Source of the DNA: Bacteroidota bacterium
GTDB lineage: Bacteria > Bacteroidota > Bacteroidia > Chitinophagales > Chitinophagaceae
Assembly (NCBI GenBank): GCA_016183765.1
Contig: JACPEA010000002.1
Span: 237,832 to 301,831, forward strand
Length of the DNA: 64,000 bases
Direction of reading: 5' to 3'
Shown piece after piece: positions 47,017-56,248 of this stretch. How positions within the stretch are numbered: the first letter of the stretch is position 1; each line of letters begins with the position of its first letter. The notes beneath the pieces were generated by a model. It had not been told where the DNA came from, made no database searches, and was given only the letters and a program-made list of their open reading frames with translations. The position numbers and the translations under genes are program-made.

Positions 47017-48309
47017 ATGTTTCGTCTTCCTGGAAAAACCGGTGCTGTTTGGCAGAAAGATACCCTTGTGGCATTGTATGCCGCATTGATAACCTTTCTT
47101 ACGTATGCCACTGTATATGCATTTCGCAAACCATTTACAGTAGCTGGTTTTGAGCAGGAGCCCATGGTTTTTGGGATCCATTACAAAGATGCACTGGTGA
47201 TCAGCCAGGTGTTGGGTTACATGATGAGTAAGTTTTACGGTATCCGTTTCATTTCGGAGCTTAAAAAAATAGGTAGGGGAAAGGTCATACTGTTACTGGT
47301 GGCTGTTTCCTGGCTGGCTTTGTTGTTGTTTGCCTGGGTGCCGGCACCCAGGAATGTCGTATTCCTTTTTATCAACGGGTTCCCGCTGGGAATGATCTGG
47401 GGCGTTATCTTTTCTTATGTGGAAGGAAGGAAAGCCACCGACTTCATAGGAGCGGCACTGGCGGTAAGTTTTATCTTTTCTTCCGGTTTCGTAAAATCGG
47501 TGGCCAAATGGCTGCTGATCGACTTCTCTATAACGGACCAGTGGCTGCCTTTTGCTACCGGGCTGGTATTCCTCATCCCGCTCTTGCTGTTCGTGTTTCT
47601 GCTGGAGCGTATTCCGCCGCCGTCGGAGTCGGATATACAATTGAGGGTTTCCCGGGAACCCATGAACCGGCTTGAAAGAAAACAGTTTTTCAGGAAGTTC
47701 AGTACGGGTATTGTATTGCTGATACTGATCTATGTGTTCCTTACCCTGTTCAGGGATATCCGCGATAACTATGCCGCTGATATGTGGAAAGAACTGGGTT
47801 ATGGAAGTCAGCCTTCCGTATTCACCGCAACTGAGATACCCATCACCATTGCCGTGCTGGCCCTGATCAGTAGCATGATGCTGATCAGGAATAACAGAAA
47901 GGCTTTTGTTGTTACACACTGGATCATTGTGGCCGGATTCCTGGTAGCAGGGGTAAGCTCCCTGTTATTTGTATCAGGGATATTACCCCCTTTTGCGTGG
48001 ATGACATGGGTAGGGATGGGGTTATATATGGGGTATATCCCTTTTAACTGTATCCTCTTCGACAGGATGATCGCCACTTTCCGGCAAAGCGGCAACGTGG
48101 GCTTCCTGATGTACCTGGCCGATTCTTTCGGCTACCTGGCCAGTGTGGCAGTCATCGTTTCTAAAACCATTTTCAATCCCAGTTTGTCCTGGACAACTGT
48201 TTACAGCAACGGCGTTATCCTGCTCTCTGTTGCAGGTATTGCTGCCACTTTTTTTGCATTGGGTTATTTCAATAAAAAATATGCTCTCTTATTTAATCAG
48301 CAACTATGA
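47017..48309 (+). CDS. DUF5690 family MFS-like membrane protein
   Basis: 430 aa, ~12 TM; TYATVYAFRKPFTVAGFE, GFPLGMIWGVIFSYVEGRKATDFIGAALAVSF. Confidence 0.88.
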   Translation: MFRLPGKTGAVWQKDTLVALYAALITFLTYATVYAFRKPFTVAGFEQEPMVFGIHYKDALVISQVLGYMMSKFYGIRFISELKKIGRGKVILLLVAVSWLALLLFAWVPAPRNVVFLFINGFPLGMIWGVIFSYVEGRKATDFIGAALAVSFIFSSGFVKSVAKWLLIDFSITDQWLPFATGLVFLIPLLLFVFLLERIPPPSESDIQLRVSREPMNRLERKQFFRKFSTGIVLLILIYVFLTLFRDIRDNYAADMWKELGYGSQPSVFTATEIPITIAVLALISSMMLIRNNRKAFVVTHWIIVAGFLVAGVSSLLFVSGILPPFAWMTWVGMGLYMGYIPFNCILFDRMIATFRQSGNVGFLMYLADSFGYLASVAVIVSKTIFNPSLSWTTVYSNGVILLSVAGIAATFFALGYFNKKYALLFNQQL

Positions 48310-49433
48310 AGCAGCAATCAGCCATCGTGATCGGGGCCGGTATTGTGGGATTGGCCACAGCCAGGGCACTTGCCTTACAGGGATATGGTGTAACCGTGAT
48401 CGAACGAACAGAAAAAGCCATTGGGGCGTCTATCCGAAATTTTGGTATGGTATGGCCCATTGGGCAACCCGATGGAAAATTATACAACCGTGCTTTGCGA
48501 AGCCGGCAGATATGGAAGGAGATCGCAGACAGCATCGGCCTTTGGTACGAAGAAGCTGGTAGCCTGCACGTAGCCACCGAAACAGATGAATGGCAGGTAT
48601 TGCAGGAGTTGCACCATCATTTCTCCGGTAATGGAAGAAATACGCAACTGTTATCGACGGAGCAGATCAGCCAAAAATTTTCCGGCATACAGACACAGAG
48701 ATTGCTGGGCGGTTTGTACAGCGATACCGAACTGATTGTAGACCCCCGCGAAGCCATCTCGTCTATACCCGCTTACCTGGAAGAATATTTAGACGTAACT
48801 TTTCTCTGGCAAAAACAGGTGAACCGGGTAGAAACCGACCGGGTATACCTTGGGCAGCAGGTACTGCAGGCAGACCTCATATGCATTTGCAGCGGCGCCG
48901 ATTTTGAGACCCTGTATCCTGAAATATTCGCAAACACAGACATTACCAGGTGTAAACTGCAGATGTTGCGTTATCTTTCGGATAAGGCAGATCAACGTAT
49001 CGGCACTTCGGTATGTGGTGGTTTGTCGCTGATCCATTATCATAGTTTTCAGTCGGCACCCTCATTACCCGCACTGAAAAAAAGATATGAAACAGAAATG
49101 ACCGAATACCTGAAATGGGGTATCCATGTCATGGTTTCGCAAAACAGCGGGGGAGAACTGACCGTTGGTGACTCACATGAATATGGACACACGCTGGATC
49201 CATTTGACCGGGCAGAAATCAATCGGCTGATCATGGATTATTTGGACCGATTTATGATCACTGAGGACTGGAAACTGGTACAGTCATGGAATGGCATCTA
49301 CCCCAAAATGACAAATGGACAAACAGAAGTACTGCTGAATCCCGAGCCGGGAGTATATATCCTGAATGGTTTGGGTGGGGCAGGTATGACACTTTCTTTC
49401 GGATTGGCAGAAGAGTTTGCTGCCGGTCTCTGA
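48306..49433 (+). CDS. FAD-dependent oxidoreductase, TIGR03364-like (phosphonate cluster associated)
   Basis: AIVIGAGIVGLATARALALQGYGVTVIERTEKAIGASIRNFGMVWPIGQPDG; NGLGGAGMTLSFGLAEE; ATGA overlap with DUF5690 gene. Confidence 0.9.
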   Translation: MKQQSAIVIGAGIVGLATARALALQGYGVTVIERTEKAIGASIRNFGMVWPIGQPDGKLYNRALRSRQIWKEIADSIGLWYEEAGSLHVATETDEWQVLQELHHHFSGNGRNTQLLSTEQISQKFSGIQTQRLLGGLYSDTELIVDPREAISSIPAYLEEYLDVTFLWQKQVNRVETDRVYLGQQVLQADLICICSGADFETLYPEIFANTDITRCKLQMLRYLSDKADQRIGTSVCGGLSLIHYHSFQSAPSLPALKKRYETEMTEYLKWGIHVMVSQNSGGELTVGDSHEYGHTLDPFDRAEINRLIMDYLDRFMITEDWKLVQSWNGIYPKMTNGQTEVLLNPEPGVYILNGLGGAGMTLSFGLAEEFAAGL

Positions 49434-49460
49434 TTAATGGATCATTTTATAATCCCGAAT

Positions 49461-51896
49461 ATGAAAAAAATAAGTTTTGTTGTAATGGTCTGTTGTTTTG
49501 CAGTTATCCGTCTGCATGCACAAAGTCTTGCCTCTTTGGAGGCAAAGAGGATCGGTCTTCCCAATGGCTGGAGCCTGACACCGGTAGGCAAGTCGTTACC
49601 GTTGGGTGACCTGCCGTTGAACATGGCCGTTTCGCCTTCCCAAAAATTACTGGCCGTAACCAATAACGGGCAAAGTAAACACAGTCTGCAATTGATCGAT
49701 GTGGTTACTGAAAAAGTACTGGACCATCTGGAACTGCCCAAAGCCTGGGTAGGACTGGAGTTCAGTTTGGATAACAGGTTCCTGTACGTATCTGGCGGCA
49801 ATGATAACCGTATCTGGAAATATGCAGTCGGTAACCGGAAGTTTTTGCTGGCAGACAGTATTGTGTTAGGCAAAGCCTGGCCTGAAAAGATTTCACCTAC
49901 CGGGCTGACCATCGATCAAGATAAACAAGTCATGTATGTGGTTACCAAAGACAATAACCGTTTGTACGTGATCGACCTGGTAACCAAACAGGTCAAAAAA
50001 GAACTGGCATTGCCCGGTGAAGCGTACACCTGCCGCCTCTCGCCTGATAAAAAGGAGTTGTACATCTCTTGCTGGGGCTGCTCCAGGATATTGATATATG
50101 GCGTAACAGAGCATATGATCCTGTCGGAGATTGCGGTGGGCAGTAATCCCAACGATTTCTGCATTACCGCCAACGGGCGTTGGTTGTATGTGGCTAATGC
50201 CAACGATAATTCCGTATCGGTGATCGATACCAAACAGCGTAAAGTGGCGGAAACACTCAATGCGGCCCTGTATCCTGATGCGCCTACGGGTTCCACTACC
50301 AATGGCGTGGCCCTGAGCAGTGATGAAAAAACGCTGTACATCGCCAATGCCGATAATAACTGCCTGGCGGTATATGATGTGAGTCAGAAAGGAAGCAGTG
50401 TGTCGAAAGGATATATTCCTGTGGGTTGGTATCCTACTGCCGTAAAGACCATCGGCTCTAAAATATATGTGACAAACGGAAAGGGTTTTACCTCGCAGGC
50501 CAACCCGTTTGGTCCTAATCCCATCAGTAAGAAGATTCAGCTTGGTTTTCAGAAAGGAGATACTTCCAAACCCAGGGAAGTGCAATACATCGGCGGCCTG
50601 TTTAAAGGAACCCTGAGCATATTGCCAGTTCCTTCGGCCAGCCAGTTGAGCGTGTATTCGCAGGCGGTTTACCGGAATTCACCTTACAGTAAAACCAGGG
50701 AACTGGTGTCGCATGATGCTATCGGCAACCCCATCCCCCGGAAAGTGGGAGATTCTTCTCCCATTAAATATGTGTTTTACATCATCAAGGAAAACCGTAC
50801 CTACGACCAGGTATTGGGCGATATGCCCGAAGGCAACGGGGATAGTTCGCTTTGTTTGTTCGGAAGAAAAATAACTCCCAACCAGCATGCATTGGCCAAA
50901 GAGTTTGTATTGCTGGATAATTTCTATGTTGACGGAGAGGTCAGCGCCGATGGCCATAACTGGAGCATGGGCGCTTACGCTACGGATTACCTGGAAAAAA
51001 CCTGGGTGACCAGTTATGGTGGCCGCGGAGGTAATTATGATGCGGAAGGTAACCGCGCCATCGCCAACAACAAAAATGGTTTTATCTGGGATCATTGCAA
51101 ACGGGCCGGTGTAAGTTACCGGACCTACGGTGAGTTCGCCGATGATTACAAGCCCAATATCCCGGTATTACAGGATCATTTTTGCCCGTATTACACCAGC
51201 TGGGATGAAAGCGTACGCGATACAACCCGCGTAGGTCAATGGAAAAGGGATTTTGATTCATTGCTTGCCAACAATGCCTTGCCCAGGTTAAGCACCCTGC
51301 GCCTGATCAACGATCATACCGAGGGACTGCGTTTGGGAAGACCAACACCTTTTGCCCATGTGGCGGATAACGACCTGTCGGTTGGTATGTTTGTAGAATA
51401 CCTGAGCAAAAGCCCTATCTGGAAAGAAAGCGTGGTATTCATCCTGGAAGATGATGCACAGGATGGCCCCGATCATGTAGATGCACACAGGAGTCCGGCT
51501 TATGTGGCAGGAGGTCTGGTGAAAAGGGGATTTGTGGATCATACCATGTATTCCACTTCGTCCATGCTGCGAACCATTGAACTGATACTGGGTATCCCAC
51601 CCATGAGCCAGTACGATGCGGCAGCCACACCCATGTGGCGCTGTTTTACCAATGAAGTGAACCTGACACCATTTACAGCAAGACCAGCAGGAGTGGACCT
51701 GAACGAAAAAAATACCGGAATGAATGAATGGCAGCGGAAAAGTGAAGCTTTTGATTTTTCAAAAGAAGACCGTATTCCGGACCGCGCATTTACAGAAGTG
51801 ATCTGGAAAGCGGTAAAAGGATTGGATGCGGTTGTGCCTGCACCTAAAAGAGCCGCTTTTGTAAAACTGAATACGAAAGACAGGGATGGAGATTAA
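49461..51896 (+). CDS. bifunctional YncE-like beta-propeller / alkaline phosphatase superfamily protein
   Basis: N-terminal 7-bladed propeller repeats (LYVANANDNSVSVIDTKQRKVAETL) and C-terminal phosphoesterase (IKENRTYDQVLGDMPEGNGDS, FILEDDAQDGPDHVDAHRSPAYV). Confidence 0.9.
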   Translation: MKKISFVVMVCCFAVIRLHAQSLASLEAKRIGLPNGWSLTPVGKSLPLGDLPLNMAVSPSQKLLAVTNNGQSKHSLQLIDVVTEKVLDHLELPKAWVGLEFSLDNRFLYVSGGNDNRIWKYAVGNRKFLLADSIVLGKAWPEKISPTGLTIDQDKQVMYVVTKDNNRLYVIDLVTKQVKKELALPGEAYTCRLSPDKKELYISCWGCSRILIYGVTEHMILSEIAVGSNPNDFCITANGRWLYVANANDNSVSVIDTKQRKVAETLNAALYPDAPTGSTTNGVALSSDEKTLYIANADNNCLAVYDVSQKGSSVSKGYIPVGWYPTAVKTIGSKIYVTNGKGFTSQANPFGPNPISKKIQLGFQKGDTSKPREVQYIGGLFKGTLSILPVPSASQLSVYSQAVYRNSPYSKTRELVSHDAIGNPIPRKVGDSSPIKYVFYIIKENRTYDQVLGDMPEGNGDSSLCLFGRKITPNQHALAKEFVLLDNFYVDGEVSADGHNWSMGAYATDYLEKTWVTSYGGRGGNYDAEGNRAIANNKNGFIWDHCKRAGVSYRTYGEFADDYKPNIPVLQDHFCPYYTSWDESVRDTTRVGQWKRDFDSLLANNALPRLSTLRLINDHTEGLRLGRPTPFAHVADNDLSVGMFVEYLSKSPIWKESVVFILEDDAQDGPDHVDAHRSPAYVAGGLVKRGFVDHTMYSTSSMLRTIELILGIPPMSQYDAAATPMWRCFTNEVNLTPFTARPAGVDLNEKNTGMNEWQRKSEAFDFSKEDRIPDRAFTEVIWKAVKGLDAVVPAPKRAAFVKLNTKDRDGD

Positions 51897-51934
51897 CTGA
51901 AACCTGTTGGTGTCGGCTCAAATAGTCATTATAA

Positions 51935-51975
51935 AAGAGGGGGCGCATTTACAGATGCGCCCCCCTCTTCTTTTT
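51935..51975 (+). terminator. strong (bidirectional-looking) intrinsic terminator
   Basis: AAGAGGGGGCGCAT-ttacag-ATGCGCCCCCCTCTT followed by T-rich tract, 38 nt after the stop. Confidence 0.85.
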
Positions 51976-52017
51976 CTTTAGGTCTAACACAGGATCTAAT
52001 TATTTGTATACAACCTG

Positions 52018-52794
52018 TTACCGTGGGTGACTGGTTTCAGTGGTGGTCAGGATATTATTTTTCCGCCAGATCAGGTTCCAGAAACAATCCTGGTATTTTT
52101 TATTCACTTCCCAGAAACCGTTGGCCTGGTAACGGCGTGATGAGGATGGCTGTACCAGTGAAGGCAGGTAGGCAATTGTTCCGAATTGGGTTAATTGTTT
52201 GCCCAGATCAATGTCATCGCCATAAAAGGTTAAATCAGTATTGTAACCACCGGCTTTTTCCAGAACCGAAGCGTGCACAAATGCATTACCACCAATCAGG
52301 ATGGCGGCTCTGCCGGCAATTTGTGCCAGATTACTGATCAATGGATAGGTTAGCTGTTGCGAAAGCAGCGAGAAAAAACGCATTTGCGGGTTGCCATCAA
52401 AATAATCATAAGGGCCTGTCACGGCAACGCGATGGGGATGCTGCAATAATGCCCTTACCCCTTTGCGCAACCAGCTCGAAGCAGGAACACAATCAGCATC
52501 CAGCTGCGCAATGATGTCACCCGTAGCCAGCTTTCGTGCAGCTTCCCTGGCAAAATTCGTTCCCTTTTGTTCCTCGCAGACCATTCGGATGGGTGGAATA
52601 CCTGTTGCCGGCTGCCTGTCGATCAACTGTTGTATCAGTAATGCAGTCTGGTCGGTAGAAGCATTGTTGGCTACAATAACTTCATAATCAGGATAATCCT
52701 GCGCAAGTATCGCTGTCAGTGTGCGATAGATGTATTTTTCTTCATTGTAAGCAGGTATCAACACCGATACTTTGGGAAGGCTGGCTTTTTTCAT
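52018..52794 (-). CDS. glycosyltransferase family 2
   Basis: VSVLIPAYNEEKYIYRTLTAILAQDYPDYEVIVANNASTDQT; QLDADCVP. Confidence 0.92.
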   Translation of the reverse strand: MKKASLPKVSVLIPAYNEEKYIYRTLTAILAQDYPDYEVIVANNASTDQTALLIQQLIDRQPATGIPPIRMVCEEQKGTNFAREAARKLATGDIIAQLDADCVPASSWLRKGVRALLQHPHRVAVTGPYDYFDGNPQMRFFSLLSQQLTYPLISNLAQIAGRAAILIGGNAFVHASVLEKAGGYNTDLTFYGDDIDLGKQLTQFGTIAYLPSLVQPSSSRRYQANGFWEVNKKYQDCFWNLIWRKNNILTTTETSHPR

Positions 52795-52856
52795 AAATGA
52801 TCATTCTGGTATGAAATAACTAATCGTATGTTACCTGGGTATATCCTTTTGTTAAG

Positions 52857-52906
52857 TTCATAGTAGCTTAACCTTTCGATAACTTTTGCTTAACCCGTTG
52901 TTCATG
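52857..52906. promoter_or_regulatory. Pho-box-like 11-bp-period direct repeats in divergent GT2 / phosphatase intergenic region
   Basis: TTCATA 52857, TTAACC 52868, ATAACT 52879, TTAACC 52890, TTCATG 52901: five units in exact 11-bp phase. Confidence 0.5.
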
Positions 52907-52948
52907 TTGCGGATATAGTGACAGGGTTTCTTTGTAAAACCCTTTGGC

Positions 52949-54073
52949 ATGAAACCCGTTATCGTAGTCTTATTTTGTCTTTTGGGTGTACGCTCCGTTG
53001 CCCAGTCTGCTGCTCCCCGTAATGTCTTTATCATTACCACCGATGGTTTCCGCTGGCAGGAAGTATTCCGGGGAGCCGATTCATTACTGATCAGGGATAC
53101 GGCCTGTGTAAAAGACACAACCCTGCTCTGTCAGCAGTTCTGGAGCGACGATCCGGAAGAGAGAAAACGTAAGTTGCTTCCCTTTTTCTGGAATGTGATA
53201 GCACAGAAAGGCAGGTTATCAGGTAACCGCAGTTATGGCAGCGAAGTAAATGTGGCCAACCTGTACAAAATATCATATCCGGGATACAATGAAATACTTA
53301 CGGGGTATGCCGATACACGTTTCATTCCCAATCTTACCGTTCGCAACCGAAATACCAATATCCTGGAGTACCTGAATACTACGGAAATATATGCCGGTAA
53401 AGTAGTCGCATTCAGTTCCTGGAACCTGATGCCTTATATCCTGGCAGAGAACAGGAGTGGTTTACCGGTGAACAGTGGCTACGAAATGCTGGAAGAGGGA
53501 GATGACACATTGAATATTCTGATTAACGAAGTGCAGAAAAATGTAGTGCATAAGGGCAATACCCGCCAGGACCTGCTAACCTATGCCAGTGCCAAAAATT
53601 ACATTGAGCAGCAACATCCCAAAGTGGTTTTTCTGGGTTTGGGCGAAACGGATGAATATGCGCACAAAGGGCATTACGACCAGTACCTGCAAAAAGCCCA
53701 CCAGGTAGACAGAATGCTGGCTGAACTGTGGTACTATGTTCAAACAGATCCTTTTTATAAAGACAATACGGTGTTCCTGATCACGACCGACCACGGAAGG
53801 GGCAGCAAAAGAAACAAGTGGAGACAGCATGGTTTCTGGGTGAAAGGCTCAGGCGAGGCCTGGATGGCCATGATTGGTGCGGGCATTGCTTCTGAAGGTG
53901 AAATAAAAACAGAAGAGCGTTTGTACCAGAAGCAGATCGCTTCTACCGTTTCGTTGTTGTTGAATGAGAAGTTCGAAGCACCCGATCATACGGTGGCCGA
54001 ACCACTGAAACTAATCACGAACGCGGTAGCGGCTGGGCAACAGCATTCCAAAACTGTTTCAGTAAATAAATAA
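52949..54073 (+). CDS. secreted alkaline phosphatase superfamily (phosphoglyceromutase/sulfatase-like) protein
   Basis: Signal peptide; NVFIITTDGFRWQEVFRGAD, LGETDEYAHKGHYDQYLQ, FLITTDHGRG metal-binding motifs. Confidence 0.9.
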   Translation: MKPVIVVLFCLLGVRSVAQSAAPRNVFIITTDGFRWQEVFRGADSLLIRDTACVKDTTLLCQQFWSDDPEERKRKLLPFFWNVIAQKGRLSGNRSYGSEVNVANLYKISYPGYNEILTGYADTRFIPNLTVRNRNTNILEYLNTTEIYAGKVVAFSSWNLMPYILAENRSGLPVNSGYEMLEEGDDTLNILINEVQKNVVHKGNTRQDLLTYASAKNYIEQQHPKVVFLGLGETDEYAHKGHYDQYLQKAHQVDRMLAELWYYVQTDPFYKDNTVFLITTDHGRGSKRNKWRQHGFWVKGSGEAWMAMIGAGIASEGEIKTEERLYQKQIASTVSLLLNEKFEAPDHTVAEPLKLITNAVAAGQQHSKTVSVNK

Positions 54074-54075
54074 TC

Positions 54076-54561
54076 ATGGAGGAAATACTCGTCAACTATT
54101 TTGTCGTGTATGGCTACCTGGCCGTTTTTGCCGTGGTATTACTGCAGGAACTGGGTATGCCGGGGCTTCCTAATGAATTGGTGCTATTGTATTTTGGTCA
54201 CCTGAGCCGTCAGGCGGGGCTTTCGTATCCACTGGTAATTGCGCTGGTGGTAGTGGCCGATATGCTGGGTTCTGTCATTCTTTATTTACTGTTTTATTAT
54301 GGACGCACCTGGTTGGTGCAGATAAAACCGAGGTGGGTGAAGTTGCCGGAGAAAAAAGTCTTTTCCCTCAAGCAAAAAATGGCATCGGGCAGGGGGCGGC
54401 CCATTTTTATTGCCAAGCTCACTCCTTTTGTACGCAGTTATATTCCGGTAGTGGCGGGTTTGTTACAGGTAGAGCCTGCTTTATATGGCCGTATCATCGT
54501 GGTTACCGCTATCATCTGGAGTGGGGGATGGGTTACCGCCGGCTGGTTGCTGTATTTTTAA
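54076..54561 (+). CDS. DedA/VTT family membrane protein
   Basis: 161 aa; LQELGMPGLPNELVLL, KLTPFVRSYIPVVAGLLQ. Confidence 0.9.
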   Translation: MEEILVNYFVVYGYLAVFAVVLLQELGMPGLPNELVLLYFGHLSRQAGLSYPLVIALVVVADMLGSVILYLLFYYGRTWLVQIKPRWVKLPEKKVFSLKQKMASGRGRPIFIAKLTPFVRSYIPVVAGLLQVEPALYGRIIVVTAIIWSGGWVTAGWLLYF

Positions 54562-54582
54562 CCGGTCAGTACCGGCAGCAAA

Positions 54583-54605
54583 AAAGCCATTCGGGGAATG
54601 GCTTT
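54583..54605. terminator. convergent intrinsic terminator hairpin
   Basis: AAAGCCATT-cgggg-AATGGCTTT between converging dedA-like and E2 genes. Confidence 0.65.
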
Positions 54606-54637
54606 GTAAAATCAATTTTCCTGCAGGGAGTTCCGTG

Positions 54638-56116
54638 TTACAGGTACTGGAACCATTGTTTGTTCAGGTCCCATTTTTCAAATTCCTGCGCCACTTCTGA
54701 TAAGAATTTGGCACCAATACTTCCATCCACGATACGGTGATCATAACTCATGGAGAGATACATCATGTGACGGACGCCAATGGTATCACCTTCCGGCGAT
54801 TCTATCACCATCGGGCGTTTTTTGATCGCGCCAACGGCCATGATGGCTACCTGTGGCTGGTTGATGATAGGAGTGCCCATCAGGCTGCCGAAAGTGCCTA
54901 CATTGGTGAGGGTGAAAGTACCTCCCTGTGTGTCTTCGGGTTTCAGTTTGTTGTTACGGGCTGCATCGGCCATATTGTTAACGGCTTTGCTTAATCCAAC
55001 AATATTCAGTTGGTCGGCCCCTTTGATCACGGGTACGATCAGGTTACCGGTCGGTAATGCCGTAGCCATGCCGATATTGATATCCTTTTTAAGGATGATA
55101 TTATCACCTTCCAGTGAGCAGTTGATCAGCGGAAAACGTTTGATCACATTGGCAATACACTCGATGAACATCGGTGTGAACGTGAGTTTGGTCCCTTCGC
55201 GACGTTCAAATTCATCCTTTACTTTCTGGCGCCATAATACCATATGGGTTACATCAGCTTCGGCAAAACTGGTTACGTGCGGACTGGTCTGTTTGCTGTT
55301 CACCATGTGTTTGGCGATCAGTTTCCGCATCCTGTCCATTTCCACGATCTCCGTAGCACCGGATACTACCACCATTGCGGGATCGGATAATTTGCCGGAA
55401 CTGACCGGTGTGAAACTGCCCGTGACAACAGGCTCAGTAACGAAAGCTACTGCAGGTGTAACATTGATCTGACCAACAGCAGGAACGGAAACAACCGCAT
55501 CTGTGGCAGGTGTATAGACCGGCAGTTTTCCGGCTTTTTTATCAGCAACATATTGAAGGATGTCTTTTTTGGTCACCCTTCCCTCATTACCACTGCCCGG
55601 AATTCTTTCCAGTTCGCTAAGAGCAATGCTTTCACTATTGGCAATGTTAAGTACCAGCGGAGAATAAAAACGATTAACAGCAGCTTTGGCCGGTTCTGCT
55701 ACCGCAGCCGGGGTAAAAGGTACTTCCGGTGCAGCATAAAAGGCCTCGGCAATTTCAGTGGCAGCCGGGACAATGGCAGCTTCGGTCACAGGTTCTTCCG
55801 CAGCCGGAGCTGTTTCGGTTACAGTGATAGGTGTTGCAGTTGTCCCCTGCGATGTACCATTCTCACTGGCTTCCTGGCCGGTACGTATGCGGGCGATCAC
55901 GGTTCCGATGGGCACTACATCATTGATGTTGAACAAGATCTCGGTAATCACACCTTCGGCGGTAGAGGGCACTTCACTGTCCACTTTATCGGTAGCTATA
56001 TCCAATACGGTCTCGTCCTGTTTTACAGTGTCGCCAACCTGTTTGTGCCATTTCAGGATCGTGGCTTCCATAATGCTCTCGCCCAGTTTGGGCATAACCA
56101 ATTCAGCAATTGCCAT
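54638..56116 (-). CDS. 2-oxo acid dehydrogenase E2 component (dihydrolipoamide acyltransferase)
   Basis: Lipoyl domain (ETVLDIATDKVDSEVPS), PSBD (RIPGSGNEGRVTKKDIL), YDHRIVDGSIGAKFL catalytic motif. Confidence 0.94.
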   Translation of the reverse strand: MAIAELVMPKLGESIMEATILKWHKQVGDTVKQDETVLDIATDKVDSEVPSTAEGVITEILFNINDVVPIGTVIARIRTGQEASENGTSQGTTATPITVTETAPAAEEPVTEAAIVPAATEIAEAFYAAPEVPFTPAAVAEPAKAAVNRFYSPLVLNIANSESIALSELERIPGSGNEGRVTKKDILQYVADKKAGKLPVYTPATDAVVSVPAVGQINVTPAVAFVTEPVVTGSFTPVSSGKLSDPAMVVVSGATEIVEMDRMRKLIAKHMVNSKQTSPHVTSFAEADVTHMVLWRQKVKDEFERREGTKLTFTPMFIECIANVIKRFPLINCSLEGDNIILKKDINIGMATALPTGNLIVPVIKGADQLNIVGLSKAVNNMADAARNNKLKPEDTQGGTFTLTNVGTFGSLMGTPIINQPQVAIMAVGAIKKRPMVIESPEGDTIGVRHMMYLSMSYDHRIVDGSIGAKFLSEVAQEFEKWDLNKQWFQYL

Positions 56117-56248
56117 ACTGTCGTGCTGTTTTAATTCGGATAGGTCTCTATACGCTGTTGATCCGTTTTTCTTTCAATACACCGGTAAAATACACACAGA
56201 AAAACGAAAGTGCAAATGTATCGTTTGCCAGGCAAATACGAACACCTG

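Noticed and set aside
54780-55472. 230-aa plus-strand ORF
   Set aside because: Antisense to the E2 gene; low-complexity Ser/Leu/Ile composition is a mirror artefact
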